A stretch of 64,000 nucleotides of DNA from Lusitaniella coriacea LEGE 07157. Its GTDB lineage: Bacteria; Cyanobacteriota; Cyanobacteriia; Cyanobacteriales; Spirulinaceae. Positions within the stretch are counted from its first letter, which is position 1. Every line of letters begins with the position of its first letter. Of this stretch, positions 17,433 to 27,183 are shown piece by piece. The notes under the pieces are model-generated. The model was not told where the DNA came from. It saw only the letters and a list, made by a program, of their open reading frames with translations, and made no database searches. The position numbers were made by a program, and so were the translations under genes. The DNA lies in NCBI RefSeq assembly GCF_015207425.1, contig NZ_JADEWZ010000012.1, positions 1-64,000 of the forward strand, read 5' to 3'.

Positions 17433-20400
17433 TCGTAGCGGTAATTCAATTTCTGGATATTTTTGTGCAATTTTCAGCATCGTTTCAATGGTTTTTGCTT
17501 TATCGCCGATCGCGCGCGTGAGAGACTGTTGAGTGAGAATCTCTGCGACAATCCGTGCTGACTCCTCGCTGTTTTGCGCTTCTTCTTCTAAAAAGGCTAA
17601 CACCCGATCCTTCGCAACGCGGGAACGATTCACTTGGGAGAGAACCGTAACGAAATAGGGAGTTAGTTGGCGCAGCCGCGCGTGTTGTCCTTTGGCATAC
17701 TCTTCTAAGTAGTTGGTGGCGAAGATTTGCATATCTGCGCTGGGATGTTCGCTAAACTTGAGCAAATAATCCTGTCCGTACTCCTGTTGGAAGTTATTAA
17801 TCACCAAATTGCGTCCGAATTGGCGCACATCTTCCCTCACGCTGTCGCAGATACTCACCATTACTTCCGGTGTCCATTCTTCGCTGGTGAAAGTATTAAA
17901 AGTATCCCTAGCAAATTGACGAGAATCTTCCCATTTTGCTTCCAATAAACGCACCGCAGACAGCAATTCTTGGGGATGGGTGCGAATGGAATCTAATTTT
18001 TGCGCAAACATCGATCGCGCGGCTTCCCGAACCGCTACAATTTCATGGCTGGCAAGTTTGACAATTTCTGAGATAGAAAAGTCTAAAACCCAATCGTTGC
18101 AATGGTTACTTAACGCCAATCCTCCCAATTCCTGTGCGGCGGAAGACTTTGCGCGTAATAATTTCATCGCCACCTCTCGACTGATTTCCCCCATCCATCC
18201 CGGTATAAAGTCGCGCAACAGGAGGACTAAATCCGGGTGTATGCCGTCGTGTCTTTCCGGGAGGAGGAGGAGGTTAATCAATTCTGTCGCGAGTTGCAGT
18301 GCAAAGGCTGGGTGTGCGGTGGCGAGGCGTTGGATAATGGGACGAATGGACTGGCGTAAATCCGGTAATGAACTGGACGCGATCGCGCACAGAAGATCGT
18401 AATCTTGTAAAAGCGTTTCATTGGGCAATTGACCGAAAAGTTGTACTCCAATTCCCCGTATCGCTTCGTAGGGAGACGTAATAAGCGAATCAATCAATCC
18501 CGATGGTAATTCCGTTGTTGGGGTTTCATGGTTGAGTAAAATGCGCGCGCCAATTTCCTGAACTTCTGCAATGGGGTGTTCGAGTAAGTCTTGAATGATA
18601 TTGAATCCTAAAGTTCGCAGTTGAGGAGAGAAGCACAACACCAGCGTTTCTCCCGCATCTTTAACAATAGAAGATTTCTCATTAGAAGCATCAAACGCCA
18701 ACAATTCCATAAGAATGCGTCCAATGAGAACCTTCGCCGTGTCGTCGGGAAGGATGGAATGGGAGAGCAAATTTCGCGCGAATAAGCGAGTATCGCCATA
18801 CGAACTGAGGACGAGAGAGGTAATAAATTGCGTGGAAGAAAGAAAAAACTCCTTTGCTGCGTCAATCCATTCGTGTGCTTGGGTTCGTGCGGATTCAAAG
18901 GCACAATTCGCCAACACTTGCACTAATTCCAAGTTAGGATTGTTGGGATTGTAGCGTTCCCGTATCAATTCAAACCCCAGTTGCACCGTAACTTCGTAGG
19001 GTTTGTTTAACAATTGCATCAGAGTTTCCAGTTCGATTTCTTCGCAAAAGCGGGTACACGCGCGCAACGCCTTCGCTGCGAAATGGTGAACGGGACGACA
19101 ATGACTCTCCAACAACAACCGCAACAAAGCATCGGGACGCTGTTCCCACAGTTCGGGAAATGCTTCTTCCCGTCGTTGGGGTTCGGGATCTCCTGGTTTA
19201 TAATTATCCCGACAGCGCCATGCTTTGGTATTCTTTGCGAGAAGATAGCGAGGACTGTTTTCGTACAAAATATGATTGAACGTTAAATAAGCAGCAAAAC
19301 TATCCCAGGTTCGCGTATAAGTCGTACTGGTACTATTTTCCCAATCCCAACGATAATAGGTTGAGGTTCTCGGTTCCTCCGCATCCGCATCAGAATATTG
19401 TAGAAGAATCGCAACGGCAAAATCGAGATAAAGAGAATCTCTATCTTCTGCGAGGGTTCTTAAAGTTCTCCATACACGCCGTCGTAAATATTCTCGCGTC
19501 CTCCCTCCGTAAGAACGAGCATAATACCCATTCCCTTTCACCTTAGAAAAACGATACGCCAGATGGCTAAACACTTCGATATCCTGGCGATATTCCGCCA
19601 TTTTGAAGATGTGGCGCAGTCGTTGGAAAAAGTAAGTATTTTTGAAGGGTGCGCTACGAACAACTTCTAGAACAGCGGGACGAGTTTGTTCGTTGTCGAT
19701 TTGGTAAAGGGTATCGAGGACGGCAAACAGTTTGGGTTTTTCTTGGTGAATATAGTTATCAATCGCCCATTGTACATCCCTTGGAAGACTGCGATAGAAA
19801 TAACGCTTGCCTTGCGGTTCGGGAAGTTCGGGAATGCGCGATCGCCACTCTTCCGGCAACTGTGCGATCCTATCATTAATCTCCGTTCGTACCCCTTCGT
19901 CCTCACGCCAATCGAACCACTTACAGTGTTGCAACCACTCTTGAAATTCCGTAACTGCGGAGTCGATGGGAAACGGCGTATTAAGATAAGAATTCAGCGT
20001 TTCAGAAAGTGCCTCACTGCTGCCACTTCTCGCTAAATCCTGTAACTCCGTTGGCAATTCCTCAATTTTTTGCACCCGCATCTGCACCTTTCCCGGTTCG
20101 TCAGCGAGTTTAAATAACGCTTCCCAAGCAATGCGCTTCACAAATTCCGGTGTTGAAGGATTTTCGTGTAACTCCGTGAGAATGGGAACTGCACTTCGAT
20201 CCCCACACCACCCCAACGACCAAGCAATAGAATAGTCTCGTAAGGGTTTATCTGTGCCGATGAGGGGAATGAGTAAAGGAGTTGCATCTTTAAGTTTCAA
20301 CTCTCCCGCACGCCAAATTGCGCGAGATTGCGACCAATTTCCTTCATCGGGATTTTCGAGTCGTTCGAGGATCGTTCGATCCCTTGCAGCGCTGTCTGAG

Positions 20401-20687
20401 GTTGAATGAGAAGCCTTTTGGGGAGGGGTAGTATTGGTTTGCGGTTCGCTAATATCTTGATACCCCTTCTTCGTTTTATCCGCCACCAATTTATTGAAAA
20501 TCTTTTCCGCCTTCACCAAAGAAACCGCTTGCGTCGTTTTGGTTCCTTCCTTCAAATTCGTACCGCGCCTACCGTGGCGAAAATTAACTAGGTAACGATC
20601 TTCCCCGACGCGACACAGATCCACCTCGTAGATTTTATCTGATTTGCTGTCTTGGAAATGTAGAGTTGTGCGTTTAATCAGTTCCAT
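17424..20687 (-). CDS. WGR-domain / HEAT-repeat protein
   Basis: Large cytosolic protein of 1087 aa from the ATG at 20687, chosen because the WGR fold begins at its second residue (ELIKRTTLHFQD). The N-terminal WGR domain (about 1-80) carries FRHGRRGTNLKEGTKT, with the usual Trp of WGR replaced by His; WGR domains bind nucleic acid ends or PAR in other proteins. The rest is helical HEAT/ARM-like repeats (from about 110 onward) and no catalytic domain is recognised. Similar WGR-HEAT proteins occur in other cyanobacteria without an assigned role. The last codons are borrowed from a dispersed repeat, so the exact C-terminus (RVI) may not be ancestral. Confidence 0.8.
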   Translation of the reverse strand: MELIKRTTLHFQDSKSDKIYEVDLCRVGEDRYLVNFRHGRRGTNLKEGTKTTQAVSLVKAEKIFNKLVADKTKKGYQDISEPQTNTTPPQKASHSTSDSAARDRTILERLENPDEGNWSQSRAIWRAGELKLKDATPLLIPLIGTDKPLRDYSIAWSLGWCGDRSAVPILTELHENPSTPEFVKRIAWEALFKLADEPGKVQMRVQKIEELPTELQDLARSGSSEALSETLNSYLNTPFPIDSAVTEFQEWLQHCKWFDWREDEGVRTEINDRIAQLPEEWRSRIPELPEPQGKRYFYRSLPRDVQWAIDNYIHQEKPKLFAVLDTLYQIDNEQTRPAVLEVVRSAPFKNTYFFQRLRHIFKMAEYRQDIEVFSHLAYRFSKVKGNGYYARSYGGRTREYLRRRVWRTLRTLAEDRDSLYLDFAVAILLQYSDADAEEPRTSTYYRWDWENSTSTTYTRTWDSFAAYLTFNHILYENSPRYLLAKNTKAWRCRDNYKPGDPEPQRREEAFPELWEQRPDALLRLLLESHCRPVHHFAAKALRACTRFCEEIELETLMQLLNKPYEVTVQLGFELIRERYNPNNPNLELVQVLANCAFESARTQAHEWIDAAKEFFLSSTQFITSLVLSSYGDTRLFARNLLSHSILPDDTAKVLIGRILMELLAFDASNEKSSIVKDAGETLVLCFSPQLRTLGFNIIQDLLEHPIAEVQEIGARILLNHETPTTELPSGLIDSLITSPYEAIRGIGVQLFGQLPNETLLQDYDLLCAIASSSLPDLRQSIRPIIQRLATAHPAFALQLATELINLLLLPERHDGIHPDLVLLLRDFIPGWMGEISREVAMKLLRAKSSAAQELGGLALSNHCNDWVLDFSISEIVKLASHEIVAVREAARSMFAQKLDSIRTHPQELLSAVRLLEAKWEDSRQFARDTFNTFTSEEWTPEVMVSICDSVREDVRQFGRNLVINNFQQEYGQDYLLKFSEHPSADMQIFATNYLEEYAKGQHARLRQLTPYFVTVLSQVNRSRVAKDRVLAFLEEEAQNSEESARIVAEILTQQSLTRAIGDKAKTIETMLKIAQKYPEIELPLRVI

Positions 20688-21087
20688 ACGCGATCGCGCG
20701 AGTGAATTCAATATAACCCTTTATAGCAATTAGCGAGATTAAAAGACCGACTTGCTAGTAGACTTTGGCGTAAGTCTGCCCACTATTGAATTAATCGGTT
20801 GACTTTATGCTACCGCGAGGCGCGAACAGCTATCAGTAATCAGTAAGCTAGGATTCAGGAGAAACAAGTTTGCAGTGCCAAGTGTGCCTAACGTATTGGC
20901 AAATTTCTCTCTCTTTAGACGGAATCGATTCTCCGCGCGATCCGTCACCATAAAGAAAAAGACTAGATTATAGAAAATCCCTAAAAACTTGCAGCCGATC
21001 GCGCTCTTAATCCTTTATTGAAAAGGGTTTGGGAACTCGTGATGGTTTTGCAAAGAAAAAACAAATTTTGATGAGGTGACAGGAAAA
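20688..21087. other. Divergent intergenic region
   Basis: About 400 bp between the WGR-HEAT gene and the coiled-coil gene. It contains a common cyanobacterial TATCAGTAATCAGTA stretch near 20832. No gene or RNA is recognised. Confidence 0.4.
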
Positions 21088-21849
21088 ATGGCTGATTCCA
21101 ATAGAGAAAAAATTATTGCCGATTTGCAGAAAGTTAAAGAAGAAGGTCAATTGCGCTCGCAACGCATTCGCGAAATCGTGCAATCCTCTGTCGAACAAGC
21201 GGTTTCCGAACTTAAAGAAGGTCAGAAGGAAATTCGTTCGGTGGTGAAAGATTCCCTCGGAGCAACCTTAGAAGTTTTGCAAGACCGCGGTGGAGAAATC
21301 AAGGATGATATCTCTGCGGCAATTGCGGGTGCAGTGGAGGGCGTGAGTCGAGGAAAGCGGCGCGCGATCGCGGAAACCAGCAGCCAAATCCAGCAATTGC
21401 AGAACCAGCTTGAGGTTGAGGAAGCGGAAGTTTCTCAAGAAATCGACGGAGTACTCGAAGATATCGAACAAACGAGTCAAGATCGTCCCGAACAGGTCAA
21501 AGAAGCCGTTGCCTCTGCCGTACAAACCGCAAAAGATAGTGAAGAGGTCGCTCTGATGCAAAAACGTTACGCGCAACTAAAAACTCAATTATCCGTGTTA
21601 CAGGCGAATCTAGCCAGTCGCTACGGCGAGAATTTCGAGGGGGTCAAGCCCTATATCGATGAGGCGAAAGCTTGGTACGAAAAGGCGAAGGAAGATCCCG
21701 AAGGAACAAACGAAAAAGTCGCCCAAAAACGCCGGGATGTCGAGCAAAAACTAGGGGAAGCGGGAAGCGCGATCGCGCAGAAAGAGCAAAAAGTTAAACG
21801 GGTTCTCAAAGAACTTTGGCACTCTGTTACAGAACTCTTCCAATCCTAA
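21088..21849 (+). CDS. Coiled-coil protein, apolipoprotein-like helices
   Basis: Protein of 253 aa that is almost entirely amphipathic helix rich in Glu, Lys, Gln and Ala, with no signal peptide or membrane segment. The ATG at 21088 is chosen because AGGA lies just ahead; a GTG 12 bp upstream is also open. The repeated heptad pattern and Ala/Glu-rich stretches (such as SSVEQAVSELKEGQKEIRS) resemble stress-induced or membrane-associated coiled-coil proteins found in cyanobacteria, but I do not recognise a named family. It is convergent with the CHAT gene and followed by a TTAGGACATCG repeat fragment. Confidence 0.75.
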   Translation: MADSNREKIIADLQKVKEEGQLRSQRIREIVQSSVEQAVSELKEGQKEIRSVVKDSLGATLEVLQDRGGEIKDDISAAIAGAVEGVSRGKRRAIAETSSQIQQLQNQLEVEEAEVSQEIDGVLEDIEQTSQDRPEQVKEAVASAVQTAKDSEEVALMQKRYAQLKTQLSVLQANLASRYGENFEGVKPYIDEAKAWYEKAKEDPEGTNEKVAQKRRDVEQKLGEAGSAIAQKEQKVKRVLKELWHSVTELFQS

Positions 21850-21892
21850 CCTGACCTCCCCTTTTTCAAGGTTAAGTTAGGACATCGTGTAG

Positions 21893-21909
21893 GGTGGGCA
21901 ACGCCCACC
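21893..21909. repeat. GTGGGC palindrome
   Basis: GGTGGGC-AAC-GCCCACC is a dispersed hairpin repeat; relatives are at 26531 and 41915. It sits between two convergent genes and has no T-run. Confidence 0.6.
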
Positions 21910-21962
21910 AACTATAGGTTATGGCTTGTGAAATCGTGTACTTTTAACTTTGTAGCGCTATA

Positions 21963-24900
21963 CTACCAAGGATTTCCAATCGCGGTAAACCCACTCCAAT
22001 AATAGGGATGGCTCAAATCAATATTGCCCAATTCCCTCAATTCAGGCGGTAAGGGGAAATTGCCATCCGGAGTGGTGAGTTCTCCGTTTTCCATCCGCAC
22101 TTCTCCTAGAAGCATTGCCAATTGCGCTCGTCGCAACGCCTCTGACTTAATGGGAACTTCCTTTAACTGTTCGTAAAAAGTAGTCATTAATCCCAGCGTT
22201 CCCGCATCGCTCACAGACCACAAACTGCCCATTGCAGTCTTAACCCCCGCCAGGACTGCGAGTCCGGCGAATCCCAACTCCGCTTCCTCATCCCCAAGAG
22301 CGGTGCGACAAGCGCTCAGAATCAGCAACTCCACCGGAGGATCGTGCCATCCCAAGGTTCGCAATTGATCGAGGGTAAGTTGGCTGTCTCCCAGTTGGAT
22401 GTAAGAGTTACTGGGCTTACCTTCTCGGAATTCTCCGTGGGTTGCCAAGTGAATAATTCCGTAGGGGACGCGATCGCGCGCCCCTCTCAAATTCTCTAGG
22501 GTAAAATCTTCATTGAGGAAAGAATCCCCCTCCCACAATTCTTCCGCAATTAACTTCACTTCCTCCGCAGCCGCAGGTAATGTTTTTCCATCCCCAAACT
22601 CCTCCGCACCCATTGCCAACACCGTGCGATCGCGAATATCCTGGTAATTTAAATTCGTCAGAGACAAGCTGGGCATCAATCCCATACTGTACCGTTCGAC
22701 AATGAACCCATCCCCATCGTGTAGGGCTGCAATGGGAATCGAACGCAATCCCGTATCCATTACAAAAACTAAGTTCTCAATCCCCTGCTCTTGTAAATCC
22801 TCCTCCAACGGTGCCACCAACCACTGGTACATCTGCTGCGCTGGGCTAAGATATCCCTTGGGACGACGAGGGTTTGTCACAAAGGTGCGGAAAGTGTTTG
22901 CTATATTGATAACTTCCTCGCGAGTCACCCCAACCTTATGGCGAAAGGGTTCCCCAGAAGAGGTTACCAAAATGACTTCGAGAAGATCCGTTGGTTTTTC
23001 GGGGTTTTCCCCTTCAATCGAAAGGAGAGATTGACTTTTGTTGGGCGTATCGGGAACAAAAATGGCATAAATCAACGCCGGTTTAACCCCTGTCGCCGCC
23101 TCCAAGTCGCGCATTTTTTGTAATGCTTCTTGACCGTTAGTTTTTGGAACGCTACCCAAACCCAGATAGTCGCCAAACGCCTTTGAGAGGCTCTCATCTA
23201 CCGCACCCACAATCGCCGCGAAACTCCCGCCTCCCCCTGAATTGAAAGAGGAAAGCGAAACGCTAACTGCATTCCCAGAATCGGAAGAAGTATTCATATC
23301 CGTTGCCAAACTTCGTAGGAGTTCTAGCACAATTGACGTTGGCGTATCAGATAAAACCGTTGGTGCATCCGGGACTGTTGTATTTTGCGAGACAGTGGGC
23401 AGATTGGGAGGGGGAGGCTTGATTGGAGGCGGGGGAGGTGCATCCACGCTGATAATGGCAATATTCCCTTCTTGATGGGAGAAGGGGAAGGATTGAACGG
23501 GAGCGATGGTAAAGGTTCCACTCGTAATTGCCGCAACTGTGCCGTTTGTGGCAGCATTACCAATTTCAAAGGGCATTACGCCATTTCCGCCATGACGGAT
23601 GGTTATATTGCCATTTTGGTTTGCAATGCTTGCATCAACGCCGTTGGATGAGGTAAAACTGCCCGTGGCGCGGAAAAATCCGTTGGTGGTAATCTCGACA
23701 TTCCCCCCTTGGGTATTAATAGTGCTGACTTCGATATCTCCTTGAGCAATGGCATCCAAATCCCCTGATAGATTGAGAGAACCCAGGTTGATTGTATCTC
23801 CCGCGATCGCGCGCAACCGAGAGCCATCGATCGAAACCCCCGCAGCATCAATCGAACTGGAATTCCCCGAAGCCCGCAACGTTACCGGATCTTCAAACGT
23901 TACATCCTCAACAACCGTTATTGTCCCGCTCCCATCTTCCCGTCCGATAATAATTTCCTCAAACCCCCCGCGCACTGCATCCAATTCATTCGCACTCAAA
24001 TTCAAACGCTCGTCCTGAATATTTCCCCCCACCGTCACATCCAACCCCTCAGAGATCGGTTGCATAATTAACGCCCCACCTCCGCTAATTTCCGGCGCAC
24101 CCGAAAACTCGATTTCATTCGCAGCAAGGGTGACATCCCCATCCCCCAAACCTTCAATTTCTCCCCCCTGAACCACAATCCCTGCTTGGGGATTGAGAGC
24201 AATCCCCTCGAAATCGATACTTCCCCGTCCTTCAACAGACCCTTGCAACCGAATCCCCGCATTCGTCGTACTCGTCCCCCTCAAAACAACCTCGCCATCT
24301 CCCCCGCGAATCGTGCTGTTCCCGCTTACAAAAATTCCTTCGCTATTTGCGCTTCCCGTTGGACTCCCGATGCCATTTAGCACGATCTCTCCATTCCCCG
24401 TCGCCTCAACCGTTGCATCATCTCTCAGGGAAATACCACTATTGTTCGTTCCCGCACCATTTCCCGTCCCATTTAGGCTAATATCGCCATTTTCCGTACG
24501 AACGGTTCCATCAACCCGAATTCCCTGATTAAAATCAGTTCCATTTCCTCCATTTCCAGTGAGGTTAATGGCTCCTTCCCCAGTCGTTTCAACCAAACCC
24601 GTCGATCTCACCAAAATTCCTTGATTGTTCGTTCCCGCACCATTTCCCGTCCCATTTAGGCTAATATCGCCATTTTCCGTACGAACGGTTCCATCAACCC
24701 GAATTCCCTGATTGTTATTCCCCCCATCTCCCCCAGTTCCCGTCATGGTAATGTTTCCATCACCCATTGTTGAGATAGTACTATTTTGAGCAATCTGGAG
24801 TCCGCGCTTATTATTTCCCCCATCAGCACCATCGCCACTGAGGACAATATTGCCTCCCCTGGCATTAATGTTGTTACCAACACTTAAACGATCTGCCCCA

Positions 24901-26477
24901 ATCCCGTCTGCATTAGCAATCAGCCTAATATCGCCCCCATTCGTGGTAATGCTCTGGTTCACATCGATTTTTTGGTTAGCAAGGGCGGTTATTCCAACCC
25001 CTGGATTGGTAACATTAACGGTTCCATTGAAATAAATATCACCCGCTTGCAGCACAATATTGGATGTTGCGCTATTGAGCAATGCTGCACTAATCGTATT
25101 GGGCGGTATATCGGGATTTGAGAAGGCATCGACTTGAGTTAAATCGGAAAAGGAACCCGCCCCATCAATAATACTAATTGAGGTGGGATCGAGCAGTAGC
25201 GTTCCGGTTGTGCCATTGGGTGCGAGGGTATCTACCTCTCCGCGAAAATCCAAGAATTCCAAACCCGACACTTCCACAAAACCGCCATCTCCTGAAAGCG
25301 CGCCGCCGCGAGCGGCAATCGTACCTAAAAATTGAGTGGTATCATTCCCCCAAACAATCACTCGTCCGCCATTCCCTTCCTGGAGGGAATTCGCATTAAT
25401 CGTAGAATCTTGACTGATAAAAGTGCGTTCTGCGTTGGGGATACTCCCTTGTCCTTGATAATCTCCCCCAATTCGCACATTTCCGCCACCATTGCTCCCG
25501 GATGCGTTGAGATTGCCATTAAAAAGTCCCACTTGTTCCCCAAGAATGTTAATTTCGCTCCCTATTTGAGCTGAGGAAACATCCAGATTGCCCGAAACGA
25601 TTGTGGTTCCCCTTACTGTAGGAATTATTGTGCCAGAATCGCTCAAGGTTACGCTATTGTCGGGATTGAGGTTTAACCCCGTTTCAACGTCTGCATTGGT
25701 CAATAATGTGGGTAAATCCAGAGCAGAAAAAGAAAGAATATTGCCCTGTAAATCCCTCGGCGGTTCGATTTCCAAGTTCAATAAACTCCCCGGTTGGGAA
25801 ATTCTCACCAAACTGCTTCCGGGAACAGAACTGAGGGTAATTCTTCCTTCCGATGTGGTTAGGGTTCCCGTGTTGACGACAGTTCCCCCCAAAAGGGTTA
25901 GATTCTTTCCCGCTTCGAGGGATAATTCTCCTGCATTGATAATGACTCCTGGCTGTGCGAGATCGAAGGCGAATTGAGCGGGGTTCCCAATTAGGTTGGC
26001 ATAATCGTTGCTGCCAAAGGCGTTGAACCAGTTATTATCGCCAAAACCAATTCCTGTAGCGGTGGTGGCAAAGAAGTCTGCGGGAACGTTTAAGCTAGAA
26101 TCCGAACCGAAGATTATTCCGGAGGGGTTCATTAGGTAGAGGTTGGGATTGCCTCCGGTGACTTGAATTAATCCGTTGATAATAGAAGGATCGCCCCCAA
26201 CAACTCGTCCTAAAATATTCTGAAGTTGTGGCGTGGAGAGAAAGTTGGCGATTTGGTTGGCATCGAGTCCAAATTGCTCGAAACTGTGGAATAAATTTGC
26301 CCCATCGCTGGAAAGACTGCCTCCGGTAATGTTGTATTGAGTGCCATCAATGGTGAGTGTTGTTCCCGTACCATCTGCTGCGGGGAGGATGGGTTGTGCG
26401 AGAGCAAGATTTGGTTCAAATCCTAAAATACCTGTTCCTGCAAGAAACAGTAATTGAGATATCCGGATAACACGCAT
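21963..26477 (-). CDS. Secreted TPS/haemagglutinin-like protein with C-terminal CHAT protease domain
   Basis: Protein of 1504 aa from the ATG at 26477. That start is chosen because a signal peptide (MRVIRISQLLFLAGTGILG) follows; the longer frame reads through a dispersed palindrome. An N-terminal filamentous-haemagglutinin (two-partner secretion) domain (about 30-290, with NPNLYLMNPSGIIFG) is followed by Gly/Asn-rich beta-helix repeats to about 1000, a Pro-rich linker and a CHAT caspase-like domain (about 1180-1500). The catalytic dyad is visible: His1347 in HLATHGEF and Cys1390 in LILSACRTALGD. The product is expected to leave the cell through a TpsB-type transporter, which is not in this window. 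The substrate is unknown. Two 90-bp exact repeats lie in the beta-helix part. Confidence 0.9.
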   Translation of the reverse strand: MRVIRISQLLFLAGTGILGFEPNLALAQPILPAADGTGTTLTIDGTQYNITGGSLSSDGANLFHSFEQFGLDANQIANFLSTPQLQNILGRVVGGDPSIINGLIQVTGGNPNLYLMNPSGIIFGSDSSLNVPADFFATTATGIGFGDNNWFNAFGSNDYANLIGNPAQFAFDLAQPGVIINAGELSLEAGKNLTLLGGTVVNTGTLTTSEGRITLSSVPGSSLVRISQPGSLLNLEIEPPRDLQGNILSFSALDLPTLLTNADVETGLNLNPDNSVTLSDSGTIIPTVRGTTIVSGNLDVSSAQIGSEINILGEQVGLFNGNLNASGSNGGGNVRIGGDYQGQGSIPNAERTFISQDSTINANSLQEGNGGRVIVWGNDTTQFLGTIAARGGALSGDGGFVEVSGLEFLDFRGEVDTLAPNGTTGTLLLDPTSISIIDGAGSFSDLTQVDAFSNPDIPPNTISAALLNSATSNIVLQAGDIYFNGTVNVTNPGVGITALANQKIDVNQSITTNGGDIRLIANADGIGADRLSVGNNINARGGNIVLSGDGADGGNNKRGLQIAQNSTISTMGDGNITMTGTGGDGGNNNQGIRVDGTVRTENGDISLNGTGNGAGTNNQGILVRSTGLVETTGEGAINLTGNGGNGTDFNQGIRVDGTVRTENGDISLNGTGNGAGTNNSGISLRDDATVEATGNGEIVLNGIGSPTGSANSEGIFVSGNSTIRGGDGEVVLRGTSTTNAGIRLQGSVEGRGSIDFEGIALNPQAGIVVQGGEIEGLGDGDVTLAANEIEFSGAPEISGGGALIMQPISEGLDVTVGGNIQDERLNLSANELDAVRGGFEEIIIGREDGSGTITVVEDVTFEDPVTLRASGNSSSIDAAGVSIDGSRLRAIAGDTINLGSLNLSGDLDAIAQGDIEVSTINTQGGNVEITTNGFFRATGSFTSSNGVDASIANQNGNITIRHGGNGVMPFEIGNAATNGTVAAITSGTFTIAPVQSFPFSHQEGNIAIISVDAPPPPPIKPPPPNLPTVSQNTTVPDAPTVLSDTPTSIVLELLRSLATDMNTSSDSGNAVSVSLSSFNSGGGGSFAAIVGAVDESLSKAFGDYLGLGSVPKTNGQEALQKMRDLEAATGVKPALIYAIFVPDTPNKSQSLLSIEGENPEKPTDLLEVILVTSSGEPFRHKVGVTREEVINIANTFRTFVTNPRRPKGYLSPAQQMYQWLVAPLEEDLQEQGIENLVFVMDTGLRSIPIAALHDGDGFIVERYSMGLMPSLSLTNLNYQDIRDRTVLAMGAEEFGDGKTLPAAAEEVKLIAEELWEGDSFLNEDFTLENLRGARDRVPYGIIHLATHGEFREGKPSNSYIQLGDSQLTLDQLRTLGWHDPPVELLILSACRTALGDEEAELGFAGLAVLAGVKTAMGSLWSVSDAGTLGLMTTFYEQLKEVPIKSEALRRAQLAMLLGEVRMENGELTTPDGNFPLPPELRELGNIDLSHPYYWSGFTAIGNPW
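24441..24713 (-). repeat. Two exact 90-bp direct repeats inside the CHAT gene
   Basis: Positions 24441-24530 and 24624-24713 appear identical base for base, spaced 183 bp start to start, an in-frame period of 61 residues. They encode the same 30 residues beginning NQGIRVDGTVRTENG (or SGIS/NQGI at the edge). Confidence 0.85.
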
Positions 26478-26530
26478 GGAAAAAGACACCAAAATTGATA
26501 GGTTATCGACGAATGGCACTGATTTAAAGC

Positions 26531-26549
26531 GGGTGGGCATTGCCCGCCC
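26531..26549. repeat. GTGGGC palindrome, degenerate copy
   Basis: GGGTGGGCA-T-TGCCCGCCC forms a hairpin with one G-T pair. It lies just upstream of the chosen CHAT start and belongs to the same family as 21893 and 41915. Confidence 0.6.
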
Positions 26550-27183
26550 TAGAAAATATCAAGGCTTTGGGCGATTTCTTGACTCTTATTTCAGTGATAT
26601 TCGGTTATCGACTCTTTGAAGAGTTTCTTGTATTTAAAGTTCCCTGATTTTTTATGATATTTAACATTTGGCGTTAAATTTTTTTTTGATCGCGGTATTT
26701 TTTGAATTTGCAAGATTGCGTTGAGACTCTTGCTTTTGAGGAAATTTATTTCTATTGATAGCTCCAGGGCTTTTATTCTCCCTTTCAGCCCAGTAAGATT
26801 GCGATCTCGATGGGACGAAATCCAAGGTACCGCTAGTTATGGCTTATCTATCCGAGCTTTTTGGGAGATAAATTTGAAGGCTCAGTGAAATTACGTGCTA
26901 GGAGAATTTTTACTCGGTGTTTTACGCGATCGCGGAATTACATAAATCATAGAAAAAAGCCCAAATTAATAATTATTGCAATACAGTTTGCGACAAAAAA
27001 AGACAGAGAAAAACTCTATTTTATCCGCTTAGAAAAGCTCAATTACATTCTAGAAAATATTTTCAAAAAACACAAAAAAACGATACACAAGTTTACCATT
27101 TAGGAATTCCCTCTAAAGATAGAATTAAAGAAAAAGAGAGGTTCTCAAAGAATCCAATGTTTTAAAAGTAAGGGATAATTATC
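26550..27183. other. AT-rich intergenic region
   Basis: About 630 bp between the divergent CHAT and DUF6335-like genes. It has poly-T and poly-A tracts and one 80-codon frame (26861-27103) very rich in Lys, Ile and Phe that follows base composition and is not credible as a gene. AGGTAC-type promoter motifs could not be assigned. Confidence 0.4.

Noticed and set aside
26478-26540. Longer start of the CHAT protein
   Set aside because: The extra 21 residues overlap a dispersed palindrome and would bury the signal peptide.
26861-27103. 80-codon Lys/Ile-rich ORF in the AT-rich intergenic region
   Set aside because: Composition follows the local AT bias; no RBS and no recognisable fold.
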